A stretch of DNA of 64,000 nucleotides from a virus: IMG/VR virus record IMGVR_UViG_3300033146_001643, positions 1 through 64,000 of that record, one strand, 5' to 3'. Both the position numbers and the translations under genes were made by a program. A model generated the notes under the pieces. It saw nothing but the letters and a program-made list of their open reading frames with translations, did not search any database and was not told the origin of the DNA. This document shows positions 8,156 to 22,900 of the stretch, piece after piece (position 1 is the stretch's first letter; every line of letters begins with the position of its first letter).

Positions 8156-10897
8156 ATGGCACGATATTATCAAAGTTGGCGTTCACAGCCACAATCACAA
8201 TTTGTAGAAAGACCTTTGGCACTCATGCAACAACGATTAGATGAGAGACAACAAGAGAGAGATTACCTAAATTCACAACTACAAGGAGATATGCAAGGTT
8301 CATTTATGCCTGGAGCTACAGCAGATGAACAAATGTTTAATGATATGCAAAATGGATTTAATACTGACATGGGGACAGCTAGGGAGATGTTACAAAATAC
8401 AGATGATTTAGATGCGGTTAGTAATTATATCAGTGGTGTTAGAAATAGATATGGCTTTAGTGGTGGAACAGGTGCAGGAATTACATCTAATAATACCAGT
8501 GGCTCTCCTGGAACTAGCCGAAGTTCCACGTCTACTTCTGGTGGAGATAATTTAGGTACAGGTAGATATGAATACGGTACTAGGCAAGATGCAGCAATAG
8601 CTAATAGAGCAGCTTATTGGGAGCAAAGTGAAGCTATAGACAAACTTATGGAGGACGGTGATATGAATGAGGCTGATAAATGGTATTTTTTAGATAAAAC
8701 TGTTAGTGATTACAATGAACGTATGCAAAATAATCAAAGTGGTAGAGGTGAATATGTAAACTTTGATAGGGAATTACGCGTTAATGAAGATGAATATATA
8801 GATGATTTATCTAAAGGGTGGAACTCTGACGGTGGGTTTAGTCAAAACAGTAATGGTGATTTTATTGATGTTGTTACTAATGAAGTAATCCCTGAATCTG
8901 ATGTACATGATTGGGGTGTTAGTCAAATAATGAATAATGATGCTATAATTAATGGTTGGAGGCGAGATTTTGCTTATGGGCAGCATAATGGAACTATTAA
9001 TAATACTGCATTAACAACTAATGCTTTAGCTAGAAGTTATAATTCTGATATAGCTGAAGCTAAAGCACAAGCAGCAGCCCATGGACAACAATATACAGCT
9101 CCAACATTTGAGGAATATAAAGCTCAGAAATTAGCTACTATGGACGAAAATTCATTATCTAATATACAATTTAATGAATATATTAATACACAAGCTGATA
9201 GAGCTGCTACTGATTTAGCTACTAAACTAGGATTCCATAAATCTAAGGTTGTTAAATATAGAGACCCTGCTGCGGAATTACGTTATACGAACGCTGCGGC
9301 TGAATTTGAGTATAATCTTCAAAATAAGACTACTGTGTCTTATGTACCAAGTGGTACTTCTAATGGTGCTACTGCCTTAGAAGTATTAGACGCAGCTTCT
9401 ACAGATGCTAATATTGCAACAACTAAAGCACCTGAATTACAACAGAATTATGATAATGCTTTTAATGCTTTTGCTGGGGCTGTTTTTACAAATACTGGCA
9501 AGTCGCAACAATTAGTATCTGCATTTAATACTGATACTGGCGGTAATGTTCTTAATTGGTTATCTAATGTTAATAGTGTTATGTATGGAGATAAATTAAC
9601 TGATGAATCCAGTAGATTGCTAGTATCTAATCCTATTACAGGTAATGTAGCTTTGGGGGATAATGCTAGAAATGAATATGAGAGGTTAAATAGTACTAAT
9701 TTATCTGATACAGAGTGGAATCAAGTACGTAGAACATTAAATGAGAGTATTGCTAGTATAAATGAAAGTCAATCAGCTGTTAGGACTAATAATGTACTAT
9801 TAGCTGCTGCTAATAATACACAAAATGTTATTCGGGGAAATGCTATTGATGAGCTTGGCGGCGATGAATTTTTACAAGCTGGGTATCACCAATATTTAGT
9901 TCAAACTGGAAATGAAGATGATTTATCATTTGAAGATTTTTCTAAAGCATACTATAGTAATAATGCTAGTAGTGGGTTATTAGCAGAAGTACAAACTGCG
10001 TTTGTTGCTGCTGGTACGGCTAATAGAGATAATAGGTATGCTACTGAATTAACTAATGTATTTACTGAAATGAATAAAATAGTTAATAACCAAATAACTA
10101 ATTCAAATTATGATGCTGGGGTGGTAAGCTTTAGTGTTGATTATGATAAAGCTGGCACAGCATATAACGCATACAGCGATAGATTAATACAAACTATGAA
10201 TAATGAGGGTGTACTTAGTTCATTAGTACTAACTGACGGCACATTTGCAGCACAAGCATTATTTGAAGGACGCGGTTCTTTTGATACTGACAAACCTTAT
10301 AGTATAGTAGATATGTCAGAGCAGCGAGATAATAGGGGCGGGGTCTCAACTGTATTAACATTTAAACAAGGCGATGAAACTAAAACAATTACATATTATA
10401 ATAATGTTAATTCTGAAATAATAGGTAATGGGCATACAAATTTACAGACTGATGCTGCTGATGCTTGTATTGAAACAATTAGTGTTAATAGAGGTAGTGC
10501 TAATGCTTCAATGCCTTATCAAAGTACAACTGGTTGGAGTCAGCAAGATAATGTTTTAGCTACACAACTCGGAAGTAATAATACGCAAACTGTTGAAAGT
10601 TCTGCTATGATAGATGGAGTATTACGTGGAAGTGATGGTGAATATACTGATGTTAATTCTCCAGTAAGCGGTAATAATTATAGAGTAACTAATACAGGTA
10701 ATAATACTGTTAGAATTGATTTAGTATTACCTAATGGAGATACTATGCCTGTAACTACTAACCCTATTGCTAATCAAACAGGAGTGTTTGAGACTATAGG
10801 GAAACAAGAATATGTAACAATCGCAACTGGTAATTTTGCTAAAAATAATGCTTATACTAATACTAATATAAACGAACAGTTAAATCCTGCTAATTAA
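8156..10897 (+). CDS. Large virion cargo protein upstream of the RNA polymerase
   Basis: 913 aa, no recognised catalytic motif. The N-terminus has a Gln-rich stretch (QSWRSQPQSQFVERPLALMQ), followed by a Ser/Gly/Thr linker near residues 100-140 and then mainly helical sequence rich in Asn, Asp, Ala. It sits six bases before the giant polymerase gene, in the position of the packaged cargo proteins of crAss-like phages that travel with the virion RNA polymerase. It starts after a terminator, so it and the two giant genes probably form one transcript. Function is inferred from position only. Confidence 0.5.
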   Translation: MARYYQSWRSQPQSQFVERPLALMQQRLDERQQERDYLNSQLQGDMQGSFMPGATADEQMFNDMQNGFNTDMGTAREMLQNTDDLDAVSNYISGVRNRYGFSGGTGAGITSNNTSGSPGTSRSSTSTSGGDNLGTGRYEYGTRQDAAIANRAAYWEQSEAIDKLMEDGDMNEADKWYFLDKTVSDYNERMQNNQSGRGEYVNFDRELRVNEDEYIDDLSKGWNSDGGFSQNSNGDFIDVVTNEVIPESDVHDWGVSQIMNNDAIINGWRRDFAYGQHNGTINNTALTTNALARSYNSDIAEAKAQAAAHGQQYTAPTFEEYKAQKLATMDENSLSNIQFNEYINTQADRAATDLATKLGFHKSKVVKYRDPAAELRYTNAAAEFEYNLQNKTTVSYVPSGTSNGATALEVLDAASTDANIATTKAPELQQNYDNAFNAFAGAVFTNTGKSQQLVSAFNTDTGGNVLNWLSNVNSVMYGDKLTDESSRLLVSNPITGNVALGDNARNEYERLNSTNLSDTEWNQVRRTLNESIASINESQSAVRTNNVLLAAANNTQNVIRGNAIDELGGDEFLQAGYHQYLVQTGNEDDLSFEDFSKAYYSNNASSGLLAEVQTAFVAAGTANRDNRYATELTNVFTEMNKIVNNQITNSNYDAGVVSFSVDYDKAGTAYNAYSDRLIQTMNNEGVLSSLVLTDGTFAAQALFEGRGSFDTDKPYSIVDMSEQRDNRGGVSTVLTFKQGDETKTITYYNNVNSEIIGNGHTNLQTDAADACIETISVNRGSANASMPYQSTTGWSQQDNVLATQLGSNNTQTVESSAMIDGVLRGSDGEYTDVNSPVSGNNYRVTNTGNNTVRIDLVLPNGDTMPVTTNPIANQTGVFETIGKQEYVTIATGNFAKNNAYTNTNINEQLNPAN

Positions 10898-10903
10898 TAT
10901 ATT

Positions 10904-13900
10904 ATGCCTGAAGATAAAATTAAATTAACCCCAATAACTATTAACGAGAACAGTGTTGCTAATACAAATAGTAATACTATTCCACCAATAGTGCCTAATA
11001 ATAATTTAGGCTTAAATAGTGATGACCCAATGGTTACTGCTAATCAAGCGTTACAAGAGCAAAATACGCAAATAGTTGATTTTAACGCACCAGCTGTATT
11101 GCGAGGTGTTAACACTAGATTAAATTATAATATAGAAGATTATGCTAAATATACTAATGGACATTTAGATGTTCCATGGACTAATGATATTGAAAGTTTG
11201 AACACAATGCGAGCCACTAATCAATCATTATTAGAAAAAGGGTGGAGAACTGTTAACCCATTAGCTAGGATAGCTAGTGTTGGTTTGGGGTTAATTAAAG
11301 ATATTGGTTATATAGCAGAATTACCTGAAGTAGTTATAGGGAAATCTGATTTTAACAATGGTTTAATAGAATGGGCTACTAAAACTAAAAATGATATTAT
11401 TCCTAGAGCATATAGAACTAATCCAGGTAAGACATTTGATTTTGGAGACCCTACGTGGTACTTAAATAATGGAGCTGATTTATGGGATAGTATAAGTGAA
11501 TTTCTCTTACTTGGTTATGGTATTGGTAAAGTAGCATCTTGGACAAGTAAAGGTTTAATTTCTATAGCTAAAACAGGTAAAGCATTAGAGACTGGGATTA
11601 ATTTAACTACTAAAACATTATCTGCGGCTAGTTTAACCTATTTTGAATCTGCTTATGGAGCTACAGATGCGTATCAACGTATCAACACCAGTTTATTATC
11701 ACAAATTAATCCATCTACTGGAAAAATGTTTACTCCAAAAGAAGCACATGAATACGCTAGTGGCGGAGCTTATACTGCATTTGGTACTAATATGGTCGTA
11801 GGCACAATATTAAATATGCCTACAATGGAATTAATTATGCCTGCTAAACGTACTGTAGTTAAAGGAGCTAGTACATTAGCAGGGTTAGAGGGCGAGACTA
11901 TTGCAGAACAACTTACTAGACTACAATCATTGGATTTATCTAATGATATTATTAAAAAGGCTATGACCGAGTATAGTGCAGGAAAAATATTATTAGAAGG
12001 AAATAATGAGGGAATTGAAGAAATATTAAATAATTGGGCAGTACAAGTTGGAGTTGATATGGGGGAAGCTAATGCACAGGGGGATAATCAACATTGGTAT
12101 GAAGCATTTGCTAGAATTGATACTTTAATGAGTCAAGCTATGAGCCCAGAAGGAGTATTAGCTTATACATTAGGGGCTATAGGTGGTATAGGACAAACTA
12201 TGGGAATGAAAGTATTACCTAGTTCTTTAGGGTATGAAAGAGATAAGGGTGGGAATATACAATATACTGAAAGTGGGCAACCAATAAATAAAACTGCTAC
12301 AATACTTGGGCAAGAACGTAATTGGGGATTTAATTTAGCTAATCAAAAAATTGAAGAAAACTTTGATGTGTATAATGTTCAACGAATGAATATTATAAAA
12401 GATTTAGAATTTATAACTGACACTAATAAAAGAATTACTAAACTAGAGAATAGTAATAATTCAGAAGATATTGCTGAAGCCGAAAGATTACGAAATGATT
12501 TATTTGCATTAAGTTCTTATCATTCTGTATTTAATCAACAAGGTGAAAATCTGATTAACACAATGAATACAGTGGCAGCTGCCGATAATACCGTTGTAGA
12601 TAAAGACGGTAAAACTGAAGCTATGCGATTAGGTATTACAAATAAACCAGACTCCGCTGTATATAAAAGCGACCATAAAGAAAAGGCTTTAGAATTAATA
12701 CCTGTAATACAAAAAGTAAATGCTGTGAATAAACGGATAATGCAAAAATATAATACAGAACAAGATATGTATTATGGTATTCCTGGATTAGTTGCAGATG
12801 TAGCTATACAAGCAACAATGGCTGAAGAAGCTTTAAATAATAAACTTACAGATAATGCTGTTAAATATGCAAATTTAACTGCATTTGGTAAATTACAATT
12901 GCAACAACAAGTGTTATCTACTATACTAGCGGATAAAAAGTCTTTTGCTTCATATATAGAGAATATAAAAAAAGAAGTGCTTAGGAACAGACCCGCATTT
13001 ATAACTGATAATAAAGTAGAACAAATAACTAGGTATAAAAAAGTACTTAAAAATAAATTAAAAGCAATAGAATCGCAATTAAAGACATTTGAAAATGCAG
13101 ATAATAAAATAGTTTTAAATAATACTACTACTGAAAACGCATTAACCGATATAGATAATATTACTGATTTATTAGTAGAAGAGGAGTTACTTAAAATGAA
13201 TAGTTTTGTTAATAACGCTTCTTATAAATATATAATTAAACGAAGTACTTTATCTAAGGTAAAAGAACAAAAAAATAAATTATATGAAGCTACAAAATTA
13301 GCACAAAAAAAAGCTAGGGATAAAAAAGTAAAAGCTGTTAAGACTAGAATGGCTAAAGATATTAAGAATACTATAACAAGAAATAAGAAAAAAGATATTA
13401 AGAAAGCACAAGAGGTTAATACTACAGATAACACAACTATTAAAAATACTAAAGACGTTGAAATTAAAAATACTACATCTAAAGATAATAATACAATCAT
13501 TTCTGGTGAAGTGATAGTAAAACAAGTACGAGCACAAGAAGTGGTAGACGCCCTAAAAGCTATATTAGTATTATTAGATGATACAGAAGCTGTGCAAAAA
13601 ATAGTACAACAATTAGACGATTTTAACGCTAAAAATCAATACAAGGAACAATTATCTACACTAATTGCTATAACTAAACAATTAGTAATTGAATATAATG
13701 GTGATAGTTTAATAACTGATATTATCAATAAACAATTAGCTGAAGTTATTGTTTTAGAAAATATCAGGAACGCGAATAATACGCAAACAAAAGTTAGCAA
13801 TAAAATAGATAATTTAACTAATGAGCAGTTATCTACAGAGAAAGAAATTGATATAATAAAGTCTAGTAAAGTGGCTAAACCAATTCTTATTACGCCACAA

Positions 13901-16900
13901 AATACCGAAGAATTGGTGGGTATAATAGATATTCTAAAAACTATAATATTATTATTACCTGAAAATAAAGATACAAAAATAGTATCTAATAAATTAGATA
14001 CTTTAAATACAGAAACCTTAGATAGTACTGATATAGATAACTTATTAGCTCTAACAAATAATATAATAAATAGTTCAAAAATAGATGTAGATATAAAATT
14101 AACAATACAAAATTTATATAGTAACGCTATTATAAATAATAAAACTAGGTTAGCTAATAATGAAATAACTAATGCTGCTAATGATTTATTAAACACTTTT
14201 GAAGCTATAACTTCAGATACTACAGCTAGTGATGCAATTAAAGCTTCTAAACGTGGAGCTGCCTTTTTAAATTTAATTGCTCTAGCTGCTAAAGATGTTA
14301 AATCAATAGGGTTAGATATGTATAGAGATACATATAAAAGAGTACTAGTTGCTAATAATTGGAAAGAAAATGATATTAAACGTATTCACGAAATGTTTAG
14401 TACGCTTATACCATTTGCTGAGACATCTGTTGGACATGCCCCAAGTACTTATGATATAGCGTGGCAATTTAAAAATACCGTTAATTATAAAGGCGATATT
14501 ATTGATATGGCAGTACAGACAGGTAATACTGGTAAACCTTATGGATTTAGTGAAAATTCAAGTATAGAGCAACAAACTGAACAAGTAGCTATCACAGCTA
14601 AAAATTATAAAAAAGTAAATAATCCTTCAGAAAGTATTGCCAATAAAGAACAGGAAGGTGTATTGGATAAATCTACTGGTAAATATATTAATGTAGATAA
14701 TGTTACTACGTTCAGTGTAGCAGATAATATAAATATTGGTGATGAAATAATATTTAAGGTTGATACTCATTATGACGGATATATAATTACAGATATAGGG
14801 GAACGTGTCATTTGGGAAGATTATAGTAAAAATCTGGGTAAAACTTCTTCTGAATATATTAACAATGTACCAATAAAAATAACTACTAAAGATGGTAAAC
14901 TATTAGGGTATCTACATACTATTAATTGGTTATCCGAAAGTAATAATAATGTACAAGATAATATTGATATAGCAGCACACAGTACGAATCTGAATCAAAT
15001 ACGTAGAACTATTATAAATAGTGATACTCCCATTATAAGTACTGTAACTGTTAAAAAAGCTGGTTCTATTAATACAACTTATGATAATAGTAAAAATTTA
15101 GTATCAGTACAAATGCCTAATTTAAAAAATGGGGCTATAGTAGTATTTAGAAATGGTAAGTTTGAACAAGTTAAGAACAAATCTGTAGCTGTTGATAATT
15201 TACATTGGTTTAATGATTTTATATTTAGTGGCATGCCAGCTGTACTCACCACAATGAGTAATGGTGAAACTTATGCTGTACCAGTAACTAGTACTAAATT
15301 AGGAGATAAAGTAAATAGTGAGTTATTAAATGGTATAATTAATTTAATACAACTATACGCTTCTCCAAAAACAGAAGAAAATAAAATAAGTAGGAACAAT
15401 ATTGCAAAAGAATTTGGTTTTGATTCTTTATCAGCTACTACTTTATATACTATAATTTCTAAATTAGTTTATTTAGAGGGATTTACAGATGAAACTATAA
15501 TGGATTTAGCTGCTAATCAAGATAGTAAAGTACGAGACTTATTTAATATTAATAAAAAGACTGGAACTATAAGATTTGCTACTACAGCTACTAATGATAA
15601 GATTACACCTTATACTATATATGAGTTACATCAAAATGGGAATATTTTTATTAAAAAGCCTAATAAGGATAAACAAATTTTAGATAAGCAACAACTTACG
15701 AATAGTTTAGATGATATACTTGTTAAATTATCAAGTATTCTAAAAAATAAAGTAGTTAATACTGACTTGGAGATGTTAAATAACTCTGAAGTATTTATGA
15801 TACCATATACTGATGATGACGGTATAAAAGTTGTTAAATTTGAATCGTATGAAGAGTTTATTAAAACTAAACTCCTTACCAATATAGTAGAAAAAAGACA
15901 ATCTATTGGTGGTAAAATTAAAATAATTCATTCAGTACAATCTACCGTAGAATTTGACTCTACATTCGCTAATACTACTAGGCAAGAAGATTCAGATATA
16001 GCTACTAATATTAAAGATAGTATTATAGAAAAAGAAACTTCTCCCTTAGATGATTTATTTGGTAAGCAAGAATCAATGGAAGAATACACAGCTAAACAAC
16101 TAAGTAAGCCTAAATTGACAATAACTTCTGAACAGCAAGAACAGCTTAAAAATCTTGGCTATACACAAGAAGAAATTAATAAAATTAACCCTGCTGTTGT
16201 TACTTCAATATTAACTTATAAAATTAAACCAGCAGTAGAAGTTACTATATCTACTGAAGAAAAAAATATTAAATTAAAAGCTGCAAGGGAAGCTAGATTA
16301 CTTAAAAGAAAGTCTAAGAAAAAAACTACTAAAAAGATTATCAATAGTTTTGAAGCCATAACATCTAATAATAATACATTTTCTGCACTAAGCAGCACTG
16401 ATAATATTACTAATATATTAGATGCTGCATTAAAAGAATCATTAATACCTGGATTATCTAGTTATGAACAACATACTGTATTAATGAATACAATTAATAT
16501 TATTAAAGACCATATTGACGGAGACTGGACTAAGGAATCTATATCTCAAACTATAGAAGCGATATTTAATCATTATGTTGATATAAGTATAGCTTTAGAT
16601 ATAGTTAAAGATGAACAAGAATTAGACGTAATTGAAGATATAAGTGAGGAGTCTGAAGCTATACAAAATTTAATTGATACATTTAGAAAATTATCTTTAC
16701 CAAGAATACTTAGTATGAAATCAATATATGATGTTATTTCTGATGATGCTAATTATAATAAATTAGTTGATATAGTATTAAAAGATTTACAAACACATGG
16801 AATACAACTAACACAACAAGTAGATGCAATTGATGAAACAACTGATTCTGAAATGGAAAATGATAACGAAACTAGTGATATTACTATTAGAAATAAATGG

Positions 16901-19900
16901 AATATAGAAAATGCTAGCGTAAATACATTTGATAGAACGTCAAGTGAATTTAAAGCTATAATTAGAACTATTCCGCAAATGGATTTTGTGCATAATACTG
17001 ATGGCACAATCAAATTTGAAAATGGTGAACCTGTTATGCAAAAAATACTTAATGTAATGGGGACAACTGAATTTGTAGAACCAGAAAGAATACAACAAGA
17101 ACTATTTTTATTATTACAAAAATTTAGTCATTTATCAACTGGTGAAAAATATAATGCTTATATTAAAACACTATTATCAACTGACCATAACACAGCTCAT
17201 CTAGTCGTACTTGGAAAAATGTTTCAAGAAGCATCTGACAAGATAAAAGCTGAATTAATAAATACAATTAGTACCCAAAAAACTAATGCTGCTATAGTAA
17301 TATGGAAAAAGAATTTAGGTGTTGATAATAATGTGCATTATGGTATGTATGTTAAAAATAGTTCTAAACCACATGAGCTGGATAAACTTAGGAGTATTTG
17401 GAATAGTCATCAGACACAGCAAATAACTAATAAACTTATTGAGAACAACGCTAAGGGTTTACCAATAGTAAAAGCAACGAGAGTCGCTTATTGGCAAAAG
17501 TATTATATGTCGATGCTTACTGATATAAAAGTTAAGAATTTACTAATACACGCTGAAAATAAAAATAATAAAAATAATAAAACAAAGCGTAAATTACTAG
17601 AATTACCAAATATGCCTGATAATTTAGTACTTAAACTATTTAATGAGATAGGGATAAATTTAACTCAAGAACAATTAAATGAATTAAAACATATAGAGAC
17701 TAATGAATTATTAAAATCATTTTTCAACCATAAAAATATGCCTAGCGTATTTAGAATAACTAGATATCCTGATTTATTTATACCCAATGGACTTATTGAT
17801 ACTATGATTAAAGACATGGGAAATCCATTAATAGATGAGTTATTATTTGAAAATAACCCATTAACTAGTATTAACTCAAAAGTGCTAGATGCTATAGCTA
17901 ATGTACAATTAAGTATAGAAGGTGGGTATGGTACAACTACATTCACTAGAGGTAACGGAACTATGCAGCAAACATATAGCCAAAATACAGCTTTATCGCA
18001 TAAAATGAATAGACTATTGGATATAAAAGAATTACCTAATGGTGGACAAGAGATGTCAAGTGAATTTAATATGCACGCAAATAGTAATATACAATATAGT
18101 GGTAGAGATAATAATGGGGAACATAAATCTAAATGGTTAGATGATATTGAAAATGGTAAGGCAGGGCAATTCCAAGTTGGGGTTGTAGATAGCTTAAAAC
18201 AGGGGGGTGTTGATAAATCTGCTGTTTTACGAACAAAAGCTACTAGAAATGAATTATTAGTTGATGAATTAGCTAGATTTACTAATTCTGGTAATAAAAC
18301 AGCACAATTTTTAATATTAGCTTTTTCTGATAAAAGTACAGCAGCAACAATAACTGCACCTAAAATAGTTACAGATATAAGTTTTTCTAATAATAAACCT
18401 AAATTTAGACAACTACAACGTAATCAAATTTGGCAATATATATTATTACCTGAAGTAGATAGAATAAATAATCATGCAAAACGAATTATTGATGGCACTA
18501 TTACTAGGAATACTTCTGGAAATCAATATTATGAAGGTGGTCTTTTATTTCAATTAACTCCATACTTGAATACACATGAATTGATGCTAGGTGATAAGGC
18601 TATGAGAAACGAAGATGGTACAATTGATGTTACTCCAGAAACTAAGCAGTTATTAATAGATGTTGTAGAAAAAGAAATATTAGCTAGTGCAGAAGAAACT
18701 AAGGCTGACATGTTATCAGCAGGTATGTTTAGAACTAGAACAGTAAAAAATAAAAATGATAATTCAGAGACTACTATTGATGAATTACATTTTGTAGATA
18801 AACAATATTTAAGAACACTAGATAATACATTAACTACTAAACAAAAATTACAATATATAGCAATAGATTTTGCTTTTAATAAAGCTATTGCTACGACGGA
18901 GTTTACTAAATTATTTGGTGGAGATATGGCTAATGTATATAAGAATAAAGGAATATCTAAAAATAAACAATTAAATACATTTATCAAAAATAATAAATTT
19001 AATTATGTACAATATTTAAACGCTAATAAAAATATACTGCAACAACAAATAGCTAAACAATGGGGAGAATATATTAAGAGAATGGCTAAAGATATAGCTC
19101 CTGGTATAGATGGGTATTGGGTTGATAGTGAGGGGAGAAATCATAATATATTTAATCAAGCATATATTAATGACTTATCCCTAGATTTAAGTGGGTATAC
19201 TGGTGTGGAAGGAGGCGATGCTCAACAATATTCTACATTAAAAGAATTTGTTATTGTACAACATGGGTATGGAAAAATATCTGATGACACTTATTCAGAA
19301 CTAATGGCTCAAATTGAAGAAGTCGAACTTATAAATAAAGAAATTATTGATAAAAATAAAGATAAGCCATTGAGTGAAATACTACCATTATTAGAACATG
19401 TGGATTTAACTAATGATTATTTAACAGAATTAGAAGAAGCTGTTAGAATATCACCATTAAAACCTGTATACGTAGGAGATGTAATTAACGAAGAACAAGG
19501 TAGAATTGATAAAAAATATATTAAAGTAGCAGTATTCCCACTTATAGGGAACGCCACTACTGGTACAGAGATTGATTATTTAAGAAGAAGAATGGAGTAT
19601 GAAGAAATAATTACTGGTAAGCCAGTTAATATAACATATACATCAGGTGTTAAAATTGGATTAAATAATGTAAGTACTGTATGGAAACCTAATACTACTA
19701 CTAATGCTACACATGCTGTAGCTAATAAACACGGCATAGAAAATATGCAATTTGAACAATTGCATAGAGACGGGTATAGAATACAACAAGAAGAACCAAC
19801 ACATGTTCATACAGAAACTGTAACAGTTACACAAGCTAACAAATTGTTATGGAGTGGTATTATGCGTATATTAGATAATACTGGTGTACTTTCTGGGTTT

Positions 19901-22900
19901 AAACATAATGGTAGTGATATGAACGTTGAGGAGTTAAAAGAGCAATTTCACACAATTAAAAAACAATTATCAAATAATGGCGTAGACCAGTTAAACAGGC
20001 GATTAGGATTGAACACTGACGGTACGTTTAAAGATTTAACTAAATTAGTAGCATTAATTAAAGATGAGATGTATACAAGAAATTACCCAGAATCTGATAT
20101 AGCTAGTATGGAAATGACGTCTATTGATGGACAACAACAAATTAAATTACCAATAGCTTTTCAAGGTAATGGACAACGCATAGAAGCATTAATTAATTCA
20201 ATAATAACTAAAGAGACTATTAAAACTAAAATGCCTGGCAGGTCTTATGTTCAAGTATCTGGACATGGTATTGGGTCAGTCAAATCATTAAGCAATACAC
20301 AAAAATCTGATATAGTTTTTACTGAATTATATACAGATAACCATTTAAAATTTGTAACTAATGAAAATGGTGTTGTTACCTATGCTCAATGTTTAGTGCC
20401 GTTTAATATAACAGCTCCAAATGGAGAATTATACAAAATAGAAGATTTTTTAATTACTAAAGATGGTAAACAATTATTAGATACAACTAGACTACCTAAA
20501 GATATATTAAAACTAATAGGGTTACGTATTCCTAATCAAGGGCATAGTTCAATGTTATTACTTGAAATAGCTGGATTTTTACCAAGTTATATGCATGATA
20601 ATATAATAGTACCCCCAGAAATAACTGCTCAAATGGGGGCTGACTTTGATTTTGACCATTTATATACATATAGTTTTAATACAGAACAAAGATTAACTGC
20701 TGAAGCATTTAATACTTATAAAGAACAATTTGATAATTTAATTGATACTAGGGGTATAATAAAATATATGAATCAACAAGTAGCTGAAAAATATGTAGGC
20801 TTACAAAATAAATTACAAACAGCTACAGAAGATGATAAGAAAATTATCAGTAAAGAAATTAAAAAGTTACAATTAAAAGCTAAAAAGAAATTATATATAG
20901 AGTTTTTAAATAATGGAAATAATGTTGTTATTGCTAAAATTAATAGTGCTGTAACAGATTATTCTATAGCTTCTAAAGAGGAGTTACAGAATGCTTATGT
21001 AGAAACATTCCATACTGTACTTAGTCATACTGCTGTGGCTAAAAAAATGACTACCCCATTAGATTTGCCTTATTTAGCTAGTGAGGCTGATAAAATAGAT
21101 AAAATTATAAATAGTATAGGGGAAAATAATTTCAACCCATTATCAACACGATTCTCTACTGATATGTATTTAGCTAATCAAGCTGGTAAATTAGGTGTAG
21201 CTATACAAAGTATAGCGTCAACATTTTTAGCTTTAATAGAAGATAAGTCTTTAAAATTAACTAACTCGGTAAATAGAAATAAAATTGACCTTAACATAAA
21301 AATTAGTACTGATAATGGAGTAATTAAATTAAATAAACTTGGTCTAGGTAATTATACCAACACTAAAGGTGATAATATATCAAATGCTGACATATTGTTA
21401 ATGTTACAAAACGAAGCTGTAGATAATGCAAAAAATCTTAACCTAGCATCTTTGTTTTATAATAAAGATACAGCTAGTATTTATAATGTATTAGCTATGT
21501 TGATTAGTAACAATAAAGAAACTTTACCATTAGAATTTCTAGTTAGATTTATAAACCAGGAAGCTATTAAAAGTTATATTAATAAATTACAGGAAACTAG
21601 TAGCACTATAGCAGAATTTACACCTAATGCTAAACAAAAAATATTTGATGATTTACTAAAAGAATATATTAATAAAGGGGCTAATAAAACAGAAATTAAT
21701 AATTATGTGGGAACAATATCTAATGGAAATTATACTTATACATATACAGAGTCAGACTTATTAAAAGCATTAAAAAGTAAAAAGCGGGATTCTAATTATT
21801 ATCAATTACAAGCAGAAACATTAATATTTGTAAAAACATTAATGGATAACGTTATACAACCAGTTCAAAATGTAATATCAGCTACTAATGGCATAGACAC
21901 AGTTGGATTAGGAAAAGATATATTTACTACTATAGCTAAACAACAAGCAGTACAAACATATTTATTAGAAAATAGTGTAGTACTTGGAGCTGGGTCTATA
22001 ATATATGATACTGATAACAATTATACGGAAATTGGTACTATGTACAATAATAGTGTAAACTTATCATTAAAAATATTAAGTACTACAACTAATAATGACG
22101 GAACTTCTATTTTACCTTACACGTCTAAGTACGCAGAAAAAATATTTATGAATTATGCTGATATATTAGGTAAAGACATACTATCTGTACAAGATTATAA
22201 AGATATATGGCGTGCTACTAAACAGCTTATAGTTAGTAAAATTATATATAATACTACTAATGCAGATAGTTTAGCAAACTTACGTAAAAGTTTATTTTTT
22301 GGAGATACTTCATTAGGAGTACAGCTTAAAAACGTAGAAAATGAGCCGTGGTTTAAAGAAAATAGATTCTTACTAAATGGTATAAATAGATTAATTGTTA
22401 AAGATGATAATGTTATAAAATATAATAAAGAAACGTCTAAATATGAAGCATTAAACAATACAACTCCTATATTAGTTAAATATGAAATGGGGGTTAAGAA
22501 AGATACAGATGACTATAGAAATATAGAAGCTATATTAGAGTTATTATATACATCTATTAGTGAATATGAAACTATAAAAGATAATATATTAGATACAGAT
22601 ATACATAAAGCTATTATTACTAAATATGAATTTGCTCAAAGTTTAGTTAACTATACTATATTAGAAGGAGGTATACAAAATGCTCAAAACTGGGTTAAGT
22701 ATTTACCAATATCATATTTAGAAGCTATAGGATTTAATAAATCAATTAGAGATATAAACTTTAATTCTATTGATGTATATGATACAATTAGTAGCCCAGA
22801 AGTAATTATACGACAATATCTACAACATAACCCTAAAAAGGCTAAAACTTTTAATCCACAATATGTTAAAAGCACTACTAAAAATAATAATATAATCACA

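Noticed and set aside
13222-14196. Several leftward open frames of 79-186 codons inside the giant polymerase gene
   Set aside because: They are Leu/Phe/Ser/Ile-rich, as expected on the strand opposite Lys/Asn-rich coding sequence, and have no start or promoter context.
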